Below are positions 1 to 9,321 of a stretch of 55,966 nucleotides of DNA, piece by piece. The first letter of the stretch is position 1. The number at the start of each line of letters is the position of its first letter. The notes beneath the pieces were generated by a model that had not been told where the DNA came from, made no database searches, and worked only from the letters and a program-made list of their open reading frames with translations. A program made the position numbers and the translations under genes. The stretch is from CAYVUI01 sp964454745. GTDB taxonomy: Bacteria; Planctomycetota; Phycisphaerae; Sedimentisphaerales; Anaerohalosphaeraceae. Where the stretch lies: NCBI GenBank assembly GCA_964454745.1, contig CAYVUI010000012.1, positions 1-55,966 on the forward strand, given 5' to 3'.

Positions 1-750
1 GGCAGCTATGAGACCAGGACCGTCACCATTGTACCGCATGGCGGGCCGTTTGCGGATCATGCAGAGGTACGAATCGATTCTACTGTGAAGGGCTCTGATA
101 TTTATTACACTACAGATGGAAGTAATCCCGGTATGAATTCACGTATTTATAACACACCCTTCCGGATTAATGAAAGTTCTACCGTGAAAGCGGCGGCATT
201 CAGGGACGGAAGGGCGGTGACGGATGTGGATGACACGGCCTTTTATAAAGTCCATGTCAGAAAGCCGGATGATCCCGGCATAGTCGATTCCGGTCTGCTT
301 TACCATTATTATGAACTTGAAAAGGACAACCCGGATTCCATTGAAGAAATCGAGGTCTTAAAATCAGGAATAACAGGGAATGTTTCGATTGATGCGGCAG
401 AGAGGGAAAATGATATTGCTCTTGTGTTCGAAGGATATCTTCGGGTGCCTGCTGACGGCATGTATTATTTTTACAGTTCAGATGCCGGCTACAGCGAGTT
501 CTGGATCGGCGATTTGAAGTTAATCGAAAATCCTGAAAGCAGATGGCTGAGCCGAAGGAGTGGATTTACCGCGCTGAGGTCCGGTTACCATCTTGTCAAA
601 GTTATCTACAGGCGATTCGACAAGGCCCAAGTCTATTACGGTCAAACCAGGAAAGAAGAGTATTTAATGATCGAATATGAGGGGCCGGGCATCAGACGGC
701 AGAAAATACCCTCTTCAGCATTTTATCATAATAAATTGGCGACCCAATAA
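1..750 (+). CDS. C-terminal part of a secreted PA14 / chitobiase-C-domain protein (partial)
   Basis: The reading frame is open from the first base of the window and stops at TAA 748-750, so the N-terminus lies outside. The first visible part, with DIYYTTDGSNPGMNSRIY near bases 94-150, matches the chitobiase/beta-hexosaminidase C-terminal (CHB_HEX_C) beta-sandwich found at the end of many glycosidases. From about base 290 a PA14-like domain follows (GLLYHYYELEK, FEGYLRVPADGMYYFYSSDAG, GYHLVKVIYRR), a carbohydrate-binding beta-barrel. The catalytic domain is not in the window; in planctomycetes this tail commonly sits behind GH20, GH29 or GH2 enzymes. A GTG at 85 is not a credible start because the domain begins upstream of it. 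The gene lies 49 bp upstream of the GH2 gene on the same strand and probably shares its transcript. Confidence 0.75.
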   Translation, partial: GSYETRTVTIVPHGGPFADHAEVRIDSTVKGSDIYYTTDGSNPGMNSRIYNTPFRINESSTVKAAAFRDGRAVTDVDDTAFYKVHVRKPDDPGIVDSGLLYHYYELEKDNPDSIEEIEVLKSGITGNVSIDAAERENDIALVFEGYLRVPADGMYYFYSSDAGYSEFWIGDLKLIENPESRWLSRRSGFTALRSGYHLVKVIYRRFDKAQVYYGQTRKEEYLMIEYEGPGIRRQKIPSSAFYHNKLATQ

Positions 751-799
751 GTCCTGGTTTTCGGGTCGTGGCGATACGAAAAATTCATAAGGATTCATT

Positions 800-2581
800 A
801 TGCATAGATTATTTCAAGAGTCGACCAGGCGTCAGGGCATGTGCCTAAGCGGACAATGGCAAATTTGTTACGATCCGGAGGAATGCGGCGAGAGTTTGGG
901 CTACCCTGCCGGGAATTTTGAACAGGGTCGTCCCACATATGTCCCGTCCTGTTGGAACTTTGACCTGGGCAAATATGATTATTTCGGTGTGGTGTGGTAC
1001 TGCCGTTATTTTGAGACCGCCGGGAGACGAAACACCCGAATTGTTTTTCACGCTGTCAGCGGGGAGGTGGAAATATTCCTTGATGGTGAAAAACTGGGCT
1101 CTCATTATGGGAGTTATACAAAATTCTGGTTTGATGTACCCGGATTGCCGCAGGGAGAGCATACGCTGGTTGTCAAGGTGGATAACCGGGTAAACGATAC
1201 CAATACTCTTCCTTTGAAGTTCGTTGACTGGTTTGTCTGGGGCGGGATATACAGGACTGTTGAGTTACAGCAGTTTGATGACCTGAGCGTTGAGCAGATT
1301 AAAATTGATGCCGATTGGCAGGGGTATTCTGTGGATACGGTTCATGTTACGGCCCAAATAAAAAACTGGCTGGATCATGATGTGGAGCAGGGGGTCAAAT
1401 TGCTTGTCGATGGTAAAACTGCAGGTTCTGTAACAGGAAAGATCAGGGCCGGTCAAATGCAAATGGTTCAGTTTGCCCTGCAGGATTTTAATCCGGATCT
1501 ATGGTGTCCCGAGCAGCCCAGTTTGTATCTGTTCGGAATCCGCTGTGAAAATGACGATCTCTTTGAGAGGACAGGTTTTCGAAGAATTGAAACGAAAGAG
1601 AAACATGTCCTGTTGAACGGCAAAGAGATCTTCATAAAAGGTCTCAACCGTCATAATGATGATCCTGAGCTTGGCTACGCTTTGGGCGGATGGAATATTT
1701 ATCGGGATATAGAGATCATGAAAGATCTTGGGGTCAACGCCATCCGTGGCAGCCATTATCCCAACGATCCGCTTGTCCTGGATTACTGCGATCAAAACGG
1801 GCTTTTCTTCTGGGAAGAACTTCCATTCTGGAATCATCCTGCAGAATCCCTGGCTGATCCGCTTCTTGAGAACAGGGCACGTTTTATGTTGCAGGAGATG
1901 ATTGAAAGGGATTACAACCATCCCTCGATTATTATCTGGGGCATCCAGAACGAATCAAAATCCAGTTCGCAGGAAGGCCTGAAGCTTTTCAGCATCCTTG
2001 CGGAAGATATGCGGGCGATGGATACTTCGAGGCTGGTCAGTTTTGCCTCTGCCTGCGGACGCAATGATATCTGTTTTGACCTGGTAGACATTGTTTCCTG
2101 GAATATGTATCCGGGATGGTATGACGATGACCTGCCTTTGGATGACCTGGATAAGCGGTTCGAAGAAAGCCTAAAAAAGATACGGAAATGGCTCGATGAA
2201 AACGGCCAGAACAAGCCTTTCTTTGTGACAGAATTCGGTGCAGGTGCCGTGCCCGGACAACGTACTTTCGATGTCGGTACTCGGTGGACAGAGGATTATC
2301 AGGAGAAACTCCTCGATAAGGTTATAAATGCCATCGTAAAAAGCGGTGTCGTTCAGGGGTTTTATATCTGGCAATTTTGCGATACGCGAACGGCTCTTCC
2401 TTCGAAAATATCAATAGGCAGGCCGCGAAATTTCAACAATAAAGGAATCGTTGACGAACACAGAAAACCGAAATACGCCTATGGTACAGTCAAGAGGATT
2501 TTTCACAACATTGAAACGTATACCGGGCATTCTATTTGTTCCTTGACCGGACAGAAAGATACCCTGTCAGAAATAAGGTAA
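800..2581 (+). CDS. GH2-family beta-glycosidase (beta-galactosidase/beta-glucuronidase type)
   Basis: A 593-residue glycoside hydrolase family 2 enzyme. The order is the family's: an N-terminal jelly-roll sugar-binding domain (about 15-165, with the YDYFGVVWYCRYF region), an immunoglobulin-like domain (about 170-265) and a TIM barrel. The barrel carries IKGLNRHNDDPELG, NAIRGSHYPNDPLVLDYCD and GLFFWEELPFW. The acid/base glutamate is E385 in WGIQNES and the nucleophile is E478 in FVTEFGAG. No signal peptide is visible, so it probably acts in the cytoplasm on imported oligosaccharides. The length is close to beta-glucuronidase (about 600), much shorter than LacZ. The downstream KDG kinase and KDPG aldolase make glucuronide substrates plausible, but galactosides cannot be excluded. 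The ATG follows an AAGGA ribosome site. Confidence 0.88.
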   Translation: MHRLFQESTRRQGMCLSGQWQICYDPEECGESLGYPAGNFEQGRPTYVPSCWNFDLGKYDYFGVVWYCRYFETAGRRNTRIVFHAVSGEVEIFLDGEKLGSHYGSYTKFWFDVPGLPQGEHTLVVKVDNRVNDTNTLPLKFVDWFVWGGIYRTVELQQFDDLSVEQIKIDADWQGYSVDTVHVTAQIKNWLDHDVEQGVKLLVDGKTAGSVTGKIRAGQMQMVQFALQDFNPDLWCPEQPSLYLFGIRCENDDLFERTGFRRIETKEKHVLLNGKEIFIKGLNRHNDDPELGYALGGWNIYRDIEIMKDLGVNAIRGSHYPNDPLVLDYCDQNGLFFWEELPFWNHPAESLADPLLENRARFMLQEMIERDYNHPSIIIWGIQNESKSSSQEGLKLFSILAEDMRAMDTSRLVSFASACGRNDICFDLVDIVSWNMYPGWYDDDLPLDDLDKRFEESLKKIRKWLDENGQNKPFFVTEFGAGAVPGQRTFDVGTRWTEDYQEKLLDKVINAIVKSGVVQGFYIWQFCDTRTALPSKISIGRPRNFNNKGIVDEHRKPKYAYGTVKRIFHNIETYTGHSICSLTGQKDTLSEIR

Positions 2582-2621
2582 TAAACTTTTTTGTTTCAAC
2601 ATGAGACTTTAGGATATCATT

Positions 2622-3815
2622 TTGAGTTACGAAAGTGCACCTTCGAGGAATATTGCAATAAGGGGCCTGACGAAAGGCCCGAAGTTTCATTGGTTTGGTT
2701 ATTACGATAAACTTCAGTTTGATCCGACCGGTCGCTATGTGCTTGGCATGGAGGTTGATTTTGAACATCGCCGGCCCGAACCGGAAGATATGATCAAAAT
2801 AGGAATGATCGATCTGTGGAATGACGACGAATGGATTGAACTTGGCCAAAGCAGGGCCTGGTGCTGGCAGATGGGCTGTATGCTGCAGTGGCGGCCGGGC
2901 TGTGATAATGAAGTCATGTGGAATGACTGCCAGGAGGATCATTTTGTTTGTCATATACTGAACATAAAAACGTTTGAGAAAAGCACACTTCCCTATCCCT
3001 TTTTTTGCCTGCACCCCGGGGGACGCCTCGCGCTGGGGCTTGATTTCGAACGCCTGGAATACATGCGGCCCGGTTACGGTTATGTTGGGGTCAAGGATAG
3101 GAATGTCGATCTTCTCGCTCCTGACGATATGGGAATCTATCTGCTGGACCTTGAGACACAAGAGAAAAAGTTGATCATCTCCCTGGCGGACCTGGCTGCA
3201 ATGCCGGATCCTGCCCGTGACCTGTCTAAGTCCAAACATTATTGCAATTGTCTTTTGTTTAACAAAATCGGTGAGCGTTTTGTTTTTCTCCATCGCTGGA
3301 GACCTGAGCAGGGAAAAGGCTGGCCTTTCAAAACCCGAATGATTAGTGCGAATATTGATGGCAGTGAACTTTTTGTTGTCGTGCCCGGCGGATGTGGACA
3401 TTTTAACTGGAAAGATACTGAAACACTGATTGTTCAGGATGGAGGTTTTTCTCTTTATAAGGATCAAACAGGCAGGCTTAGGCAAATTGGTGAAGAGATT
3501 CTTCCCAACTCCGGAGGTCATGTCTCGTACCTGCCGGGCGGAGAGTGGATCGTTGGCGATACGTATGCGGATGCAAACCGTTATCAGCATTTGTATCTCT
3601 TTGATACCCAATCTAAGCAGATGATACCACTGGGCTCGTTTAAGTCACCTCTTGAATATTGCGGCACAAAACGGGAAAATTGCTGTGACGATGAATGGCG
3701 TTGCGATTTGCATCCCAGGATCAGTCCGAATGGGAAATTCATTACGATAGATTCACCTCATAAAGAAAATGGAAGGCAAATCTACCTGGTTGATGTCCAT
3801 AATTTGATACAATAA
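2622..3815 (+). CDS. Beta-propeller-like conserved protein (oligogalacturonate-lyase-like?)
   Basis: A 397-residue protein of uncertain function starting at TTG 2622. The nearby ATG at 2601 runs into TAG after three codons, and TTTAGGA at 2609-2614 is the likely ribosome site. The chain shows repeated blade-like segments typical of TolB/WD40-type propellers: FDPTGRYVLGM, IGMIDLWNDDEW, LLDLETQEKKLI, RISPNGKFITIDSP, IYLVDVHN. His and Trp-rich stretches (HRWRPEQGKGW, GGCGHFNWKD) recall the seven-bladed oligogalacturonate lyase fold, but I cannot confirm catalytic residues. No signal peptide is seen. It lies between a GH2 enzyme and an ABC importer, so a role in processing or sensing an imported sugar is the reasonable guess. 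Confidence 0.6.
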   Translation: MSYESAPSRNIAIRGLTKGPKFHWFGYYDKLQFDPTGRYVLGMEVDFEHRRPEPEDMIKIGMIDLWNDDEWIELGQSRAWCWQMGCMLQWRPGCDNEVMWNDCQEDHFVCHILNIKTFEKSTLPYPFFCLHPGGRLALGLDFERLEYMRPGYGYVGVKDRNVDLLAPDDMGIYLLDLETQEKKLIISLADLAAMPDPARDLSKSKHYCNCLLFNKIGERFVFLHRWRPEQGKGWPFKTRMISANIDGSELFVVVPGGCGHFNWKDTETLIVQDGGFSLYKDQTGRLRQIGEEILPNSGGHVSYLPGGEWIVGDTYADANRYQHLYLFDTQSKQMIPLGSFKSPLEYCGTKRENCCDDEWRCDLHPRISPNGKFITIDSPHKENGRQIYLVDVHNLIQ

Positions 3816-3828
3816 TAATTTTTGTTCT

Positions 3829-6800
3829 ATGAGATTGATAAACATTATAAAATACTGCTTTCGATTATGCTTGGCGGCCATTGTCATCGGATCACTGCTT
3901 TTGTTTTTTGCCTGGCTGACAAAACCAGGTATAACCGAAATGCCCATTAAATACAGCCCCAGTCAGATCGAGCAGGTAGTAAACAGCAGGAAAACAGAGA
4001 TCGACACTGCTGAGCCGCTGAGGATATACCAGCTGGTTGATTACAACAAAGGTCCAGAAGCGGACTGGTACCCCAAATCAGAATCTCCTATCTTTGCCGA
4101 ACTGGTTAAAAAGGGCAAACTTCCCCCTGTCGAGCAGAGATGCGGTCCGGAACCGGTAGTTGTTGAAGGTGTCGATGGGATCGGGAAGTATGGGGGTACC
4201 TGGTATCGTCTAACCAATCAGACTTCCATACCTGACTCCATTGTTTCACGCCTTTCTTATGTTACGCTGGTGCGATGGTCGCCGTGGGGATATCCGATTG
4301 TGCCCCATGTGGCAAAGGCATACGAAGTTTCGGAGGATAACCGTGAGTTTACTTTTCATCTCAGGAAGGGGATGCGGTGGTCTGACGGCCATCCCTTTAC
4401 GGCAGACGACATCATGTTCTGGTGGGAGCATATCGCTAATGAAAAAGCGCTGATGTCGGATGTCCCCGGCATTATGAAAGTTCGAGGCAGGAAAGGAAAT
4501 ATCAGTAAAGTCAACGACTATGAAATAAAGATTACATTTCCTTTTCCCAATGGTGTTTTTCTTTCGAAACTGGCTTCCGATGGGATGTCAGGCAAGGGAA
4601 TTTCATTTGCTAACATGCTCAGCTACCCGGAACATTATCTACGCCAATACCACCCTGTGGTCGGAAATGACCAGGTAATTGATGAAATGATGCGTGCAGG
4701 AAAATTTCAAAGCCGATCATCCTTTTTCAAGAATATCATCTATCATACGCAACACTATCCCGACTATCCGCGTTTATGGCCCTGGGTGTATCGAAAATAC
4801 AAATCAGGCTCTCCGTTCAGTTTTGTCAGGAATCCATATTACTGGATGGTGGATACGCAGGGCAATCAGCTACCATATATAGACAGGGTTGTCTTTAGCC
4901 AGAAAAATGAAAAAATGCTTCCGATTGCAGCAGCCGGTGGAGAAGTAAGCATGCAAAATCGTTTTATCCCTTTTGAAGAATACACCTACCTGATGAGCGA
5001 AAAAGAAAGGGGAGATTATGACCTTTACCACTGGTATAACGGAGACAGGGGCACTTTTGTCATTGCCTGTAATATTAATTATAAGATCAACTCCCAGGAC
5101 ACACAAAGCAGGTATAAGCAATCGCTTTTAAATGACAGACGTTTTCGCCAGGCATTGTCGCTGGCGATAAACAGGGAAGCTATAATCGATGCGGAATACT
5201 GCAGGCTGACAGTTCCCGCCCAATGTGCACCCGGTCCAAAGTCCTATTTTTATGAGCCCGGATTATATCTGAGTTATACCGAGTACGATCCTGACAGGGC
5301 GAACCAGTTACTTGATGAAATTGACATAATCGGCAGGGATTACGAAGGTTTTCGAACCTTTCCCGACGGCAGTAGAATGACGTTTTATCTCAATATTGCC
5401 CAGGGGTATTCCAATCCCGGCATCATGCAGCTTGTAGTCGATGACTGGGCCCAGATCGGTTTGCGTGTGATACCGAGGATAAGGAATCGGAGTTTATTTT
5501 ATACGGAAAAAATGGGCCTGCAGCATGAACTGAATGTATGGGTTGGTAACAGCGAGTTTTTGCCGATTGTTTCTCCGAGGTATTTCGTTCCGAGGACCAG
5601 TGCCTGCAATTTCGCCATAGGGTATGCAAGGTGGTATCAAAAAGGGGGGCTGTTCGGTAGCCTGGATGCGGTTTCTCCGGGGTGTATAGAGCCGCCTGTG
5701 GAAAGTGACTGTCGGAAAGTGATGGAATTGTATGAAGAGCTCTGCGCATATGCGAATCCAGCACAACAAAAGAACCTTTTTACCGAGATTTTGAAAATTA
5801 ACGGAGAAAACCTATGGACGATTAACATTTCAACACCTCCGCCAGCCTTGGTCATCGTGAAAAACGGTATGAAAAATGTACCGCGCTCGGCCGTTTCCTG
5901 TTGGGAATTCAAAACTCCGGGCAATACCGGCATTGAGACGTACTACTTTGATGAGCCCGGGCAATCTGAGATTGTGGATGCGGAAATTGCAGATTCCATT
6001 GTCAATGTAATAAAGCCTCCCCAATATGCAGATGTCCATGCCGGCATTTCCGATTCAGAGAAAACAGGAGACTATTTTCCAGCAGAGAAAATATTCCAGT
6101 ATCTGTTTTTGCTCATCGTCCTGATCTTTTTTGTGCTCATTGTCCTAAGGCACCCTTATGTCGCTCGCCGTCTTTTGATTATGATTCCTACGTTATTGAT
6201 CGTTTCCGTACTGGTTTTTATTATTATCCAGGCCCCGCCCGGTGATTATTTGAGTTCAAGCATCATGATGCTCGAACAGGAGGGCGGCAGGGCAGATGTG
6301 CAAATGATAACTGACCTGCGAAAGATGTTTTGGCTCGATGACCCTTTGTACAAACGGTACGCCAGGTGGATGGGGTTGTATTGGTTTGCCAGTTTTGACT
6401 CGGGCGATACCGGCCTGCTGCAGGGGAACCTCGGCAGAAGTATGGATGATACGATGCCGGTCAATGACAAGGTTGGTGACAGAATCATCCTTACAATTCT
6501 TATCTCCCTTGGCTCGATATTATTTACCTGGGCGGTGGCTATTCCGACGGGGATATATTCGGCCGTTAAGCAGTATTCCCTGGGCGATTATTTCTTTACG
6601 TTTCTTGGCTTTATTGGGATGTCCATTCCTTCTTTTCTCCTGGCACTGATGCTGATGTATTTTGCCAAAGTTGTTTTTGGGATATCCATATCAGGTTTAT
6701 TCAGCAGTCAATTCGGCGCTCATCCGCAATGGTCCTGGGCCAAGGCAGTGGATCTCTTGAAACACATCTGGCTTCCGGTGGTTGTGCTCGGTGTGGGAGG

Positions 6801-7182
6801 CACTGCCGGGATGATCCGTATCATGCGGGGCAATCTGCTTGATGAATTAAAAAAGCCTTATGTTGTCGCTGCAAAGGCAAAAGGGCTACGGCCGATAAAG
6901 CTTCTTTTCAAATACCCGGTACGAATCGCCCTGAATCCCTTTATTTCGGGAATTGGCGCACTTTTCCCTCAGCTGGTTTCCGGCGGTGCGATCATTGCCG
7001 TTGTGCTGTCTTTGCCGACCGTAGGCCCCTTGATGCTCGAAGCATTGATGATAGAAGACATGTACCTGGCAGGCTCGTTGCTCATGGTGCTCAGTCTGCT
7101 CGGTGTTCTGGGCACCCTGGTCAGCGACCTGCTGCTGTTGTGGCTTGATCCGAGAATACGATTTACTTCCGGAACACGATAA
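3829..7182 (+). CDS. Fused substrate-binding protein and permease of an Opp/Dpp-type ABC importer
   Basis: A single 1117-residue chain joins two normally separate subunits. Residues about 8-30 form a hydrophobic signal-anchor or signal peptide. Residues about 50-720 are a family 5 extracellular solute-binding protein (FTFHLRKGMRWSDGHPFTADDIMFWW, DRRFRQALSLAINREAI). A hydrophobic helix at about 757-778 crosses the membrane. The rest is a DppB/OppB-type permease (YVARRLLIMIPTLLIVSVLVF, then the EAA loop ELKKPYVVAAKAKGLRPIKLL). Stand-alone OppA and OppB are about 540 and 310 residues, so the fusion contains both in full. There is no internal stop or start between them. It heads an operon with a DppC-type permease 4 bp downstream and two ATPases. 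The position among glycosidases suggests oligosaccharide rather than peptide uptake; the substrate is not readable from sequence. Confidence 0.9.
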   Translation: MRLINIIKYCFRLCLAAIVIGSLLLFFAWLTKPGITEMPIKYSPSQIEQVVNSRKTEIDTAEPLRIYQLVDYNKGPEADWYPKSESPIFAELVKKGKLPPVEQRCGPEPVVVEGVDGIGKYGGTWYRLTNQTSIPDSIVSRLSYVTLVRWSPWGYPIVPHVAKAYEVSEDNREFTFHLRKGMRWSDGHPFTADDIMFWWEHIANEKALMSDVPGIMKVRGRKGNISKVNDYEIKITFPFPNGVFLSKLASDGMSGKGISFANMLSYPEHYLRQYHPVVGNDQVIDEMMRAGKFQSRSSFFKNIIYHTQHYPDYPRLWPWVYRKYKSGSPFSFVRNPYYWMVDTQGNQLPYIDRVVFSQKNEKMLPIAAAGGEVSMQNRFIPFEEYTYLMSEKERGDYDLYHWYNGDRGTFVIACNINYKINSQDTQSRYKQSLLNDRRFRQALSLAINREAIIDAEYCRLTVPAQCAPGPKSYFYEPGLYLSYTEYDPDRANQLLDEIDIIGRDYEGFRTFPDGSRMTFYLNIAQGYSNPGIMQLVVDDWAQIGLRVIPRIRNRSLFYTEKMGLQHELNVWVGNSEFLPIVSPRYFVPRTSACNFAIGYARWYQKGGLFGSLDAVSPGCIEPPVESDCRKVMELYEELCAYANPAQQKNLFTEILKINGENLWTINISTPPPALVIVKNGMKNVPRSAVSCWEFKTPGNTGIETYYFDEPGQSEIVDAEIADSIVNVIKPPQYADVHAGISDSEKTGDYFPAEKIFQYLFLLIVLIFFVLIVLRHPYVARRLLIMIPTLLIVSVLVFIIIQAPPGDYLSSSIMMLEQEGGRADVQMITDLRKMFWLDDPLYKRYARWMGLYWFASFDSGDTGLLQGNLGRSMDDTMPVNDKVGDRIILTILISLGSILFTWAVAIPTGIYSAVKQYSLGDYFFTFLGFIGMSIPSFLLALMLMYFAKVVFGISISGLFSSQFGAHPQWSWAKAVDLLKHIWLPVVVLGVGGTAGMIRIMRGNLLDELKKPYVVAAKAKGLRPIKLLFKYPVRIALNPFISGIGALFPQLVSGGAIIAVVLSLPTVGPLMLEALMIEDMYLAGSLLMVLSLLGVLGTLVSDLLLLWLDPRIRFTSGTR

Positions 7183-7186
7183 GGAT

Positions 7187-8296
7187 ATGGAATTAACCAA
7201 CAACAATGTAATAAATCAAATGTCTCCCCGACAGCTTATGCTCAAGCGGTTTTCAAAACATAAGGCCGCGGTAGGAGCAATGTATGTTCTCCAGATTCTC
7301 TATTTCATCGCGATATTCGCGGAGTTTTTTGCTCCGTATTCAGCTTGGCATAAAAATATCGATTACGCTTACTGTCCACCCCAGATACCAAAATTCAGCA
7401 TGGACAAGGGTTTGTATGTCAACCAGTATCAACTGCAAATTGATCCGGTTACACTTAGAAAAACTTATATCCAGCAGGAAGAGAAAAACCGGTTATCCTT
7501 TTTCGCCAAGGGTCAGCCTTACAAACTTTTGAATCTTATACCAATGAAACGGCATTTTTTGGGCATAAAGAGCCAGGAAGATGCCAATTCAGAAGCAAGA
7601 GAAGCGACTTTTTATTTGCTCGGAAGCGATAAATATGGAAGAGATATTTTTTCTCGAATTATTTTCGGCGCAAGGATATCCCTCTCGGTCGGGATCATAG
7701 CCATAATAATTACCTTCACACTCGGCTTGACCGTAGGGGCGGTATCGGGTTACCTCGGAGGTATAGTCGATACGGTTATTCAGAGGGTCATTGAAATTAT
7801 TAACTCGATTCCCAAGCTTCCGCTTTGGCTTGCTTTGGGCGCTGTCATGCCGGACGACTGGTCACCCCTTAAGGTCTATTTTGCCATAACACTGGTGCTG
7901 AGCCTCCTTGGATGGACACGCCTGGCAAGAGTGGTAAGAGGAAAAATTCTCTCGTTACGGGAAGAGGACTATACTGTGGCTGCCTCGTTGCTGGGAGCAA
8001 GCCATAAACGAATAATATTTATGCACATGCTGCCCGGCTTTACCAGTCATATCATTGTTTCGATTACCTTGACGATCCCTTGGATGATCCTGGGCGAAAC
8101 CACGCTCAGCTTTTTAGGTGTCGGCCTGAGACCTCCTGTAGTAAGCTGGGGTGTTATGCTGCAGGACTGTATGAATATGACGACCGTGGCTAATTATCCG
8201 TGGCTTCTGGTTCCGGTTATGATGATTATACTTACGGTGCTTTCTTTTAACTTTCTTGGAGATGGTATGAGGGATGCCGCGGATCCTTATTCATAA
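7187..8296 (+). CDS. ABC importer permease, DppC/OppC type
   Basis: A 369-residue second permease of the importer. ATG 7187 is chosen because it lies 4 bp after the fusion gene's stop, with AAGG just before it. The frame is open further upstream to 7103, but that part (Cys-rich WAPWSATCCCC) is antisense-like overlap with the previous gene. An N-terminal membrane helix (AAVGAMYVLQILYFIAIFAEFFAPY) is followed by a periplasmic stretch of about 110 residues. Then come GSDKYGRDIFSRIIFGARISLSVG, typical of DppC, and the EAA coupling loop EEDYTVAASLLGASHKRIIF that contacts the ATPases. The extended loop is longer than in E. coli DppC (about 300 residues) and may touch the tethered binding protein. 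The end DAADPYS is typical for the family. Confidence 0.9.
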   Translation: MELTNNNVINQMSPRQLMLKRFSKHKAAVGAMYVLQILYFIAIFAEFFAPYSAWHKNIDYAYCPPQIPKFSMDKGLYVNQYQLQIDPVTLRKTYIQQEEKNRLSFFAKGQPYKLLNLIPMKRHFLGIKSQEDANSEAREATFYLLGSDKYGRDIFSRIIFGARISLSVGIIAIIITFTLGLTVGAVSGYLGGIVDTVIQRVIEIINSIPKLPLWLALGAVMPDDWSPLKVYFAITLVLSLLGWTRLARVVRGKILSLREEDYTVAASLLGASHKRIIFMHMLPGFTSHIIVSITLTIPWMILGETTLSFLGVGLRPPVVSWGVMLQDCMNMTTVANYPWLLVPVMMIILTVLSFNFLGDGMRDAADPYS

Positions 8297-8301
8297 TACA
8301 A

Positions 8302-9321
8302 ATGAACAGGAATGATCATAACATTCTGGAGGTATCGAAGCTAAGTATTTGCTTCGACATCAACGACCGCTTGTTTTGGGCCGTGAACGAGGTCAGTTTT
8401 AACGTTCAACGCGGCAGGACTTTGGCCCTTGTGGGCGAAAGCGGCTGCGGCAAGACAGTTACCGCATTATCGCTGCTGAAACTTATTAATCCCCCCGGCA
8501 GAATATCCGGCGGCCGCATCAGATTCTTCCCGAATAATGGCAAATCAATCGAAATATCCGCCCTTGATGAGAAAGATCCCGGGCTTTATGACCTTCGGGG
8601 CGGACAGATCTCGATGATATTCCAGGAACCCATGACCGCGCTTAGCCCTGTTCATACGATAGGCAGTCAAATCTCCGAAGCACTGACTTTACACAAGACC
8701 ATTAATGCAAAAGCAGCCATGCCGCAGGTGTTGGAAATACTTGGGAAGGTGGGCATCCCGAATCCCCCAAAGGTGTATAAACAGTACCCCCATGAAATAA
8801 GCGGTGGTATGCGTCAAAGGGCCGTTATTGCTATGGCTCTGATTGCTGGTCCTGAGTTGCTGATTGCCGATGAACCGACAACCGCACTGGATGTTACGAT
8901 ACAGGCGCAGATTTTAGACTTGATGAAGAAGATTCAGGAAGAAATGAAACTTTCGATACTGTTGATCACCCATGACCTGGGCGTGGTTTCTCAGGTTGCC
9001 GCAGATGTGGCCGTGATGTACCTTGGAGGTATTGTAGAGTCGGCCCCGGTCAGGCAATTGATCAAAAATCCTTCCCATCCTTACACGATGGCATTGTTGA
9101 GATCTATCCCCGGGTTGAATACAAAAAACAGGCGGCTGACATCTATCGAGGGTTCGGTGCCTTCCCTGTCGGAAATTCCGGAAGGCTGTCCATTTCATCC
9201 GCGGTGCAGGTTTTCACAAAAAGGCAGATGCGACATCGGCAGCCCGCCGGTTTTGCGGAGTGTAAATCCAGAACAATATACGGCCTGTCTTAGGGCTGAA
9301 GAGATACACAATAATGGATAA
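8302..9321 (+). CDS. ABC importer ATPase, OppD/DppD type
   Basis: A 339-residue cytoplasmic ATPase energising the importer encoded upstream. Walker A GESGCGKT is at 45-52, the Q-loop is in MIFQEPMTALSP, the ABC signature SGGMRQR is near 167, Walker B LLIADEPTTALD near 186 and the H-loop in LLITHDLGVV. The C-terminal oligopeptide-transporter extension CPFHPRCRFSQKGRC holds four cysteines of the type that bind a [4Fe-4S] cluster in OppD/DppD proteins. The start ATG lies 5 bp after the permease stop, and the end overlaps the next ATPase by 8 bp, indicating translational coupling. Confidence 0.92.
   Translation: MNRNDHNILEVSKLSICFDINDRLFWAVNEVSFNVQRGRTLALVGESGCGKTVTALSLLKLINPPGRISGGRIRFFPNNGKSIEISALDEKDPGLYDLRGGQISMIFQEPMTALSPVHTIGSQISEALTLHKTINAKAAMPQVLEILGKVGIPNPPKVYKQYPHEISGGMRQRAVIAMALIAGPELLIADEPTTALDVTIQAQILDLMKKIQEEMKLSILLITHDLGVVSQVAADVAVMYLGGIVESAPVRQLIKNPSHPYTMALLRSIPGLNTKNRRLTSIEGSVPSLSEIPEGCPFHPRCRFSQKGRCDIGSPPVLRSVNPEQYTACLRAEEIHNNG

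Noticed and set aside
2532..3611. Long minus-strand frame (359 codons) opposite the beta-propeller gene
   Set aside because: Its translation lacks domain features and it fully opposes a better supported gene in an operon.
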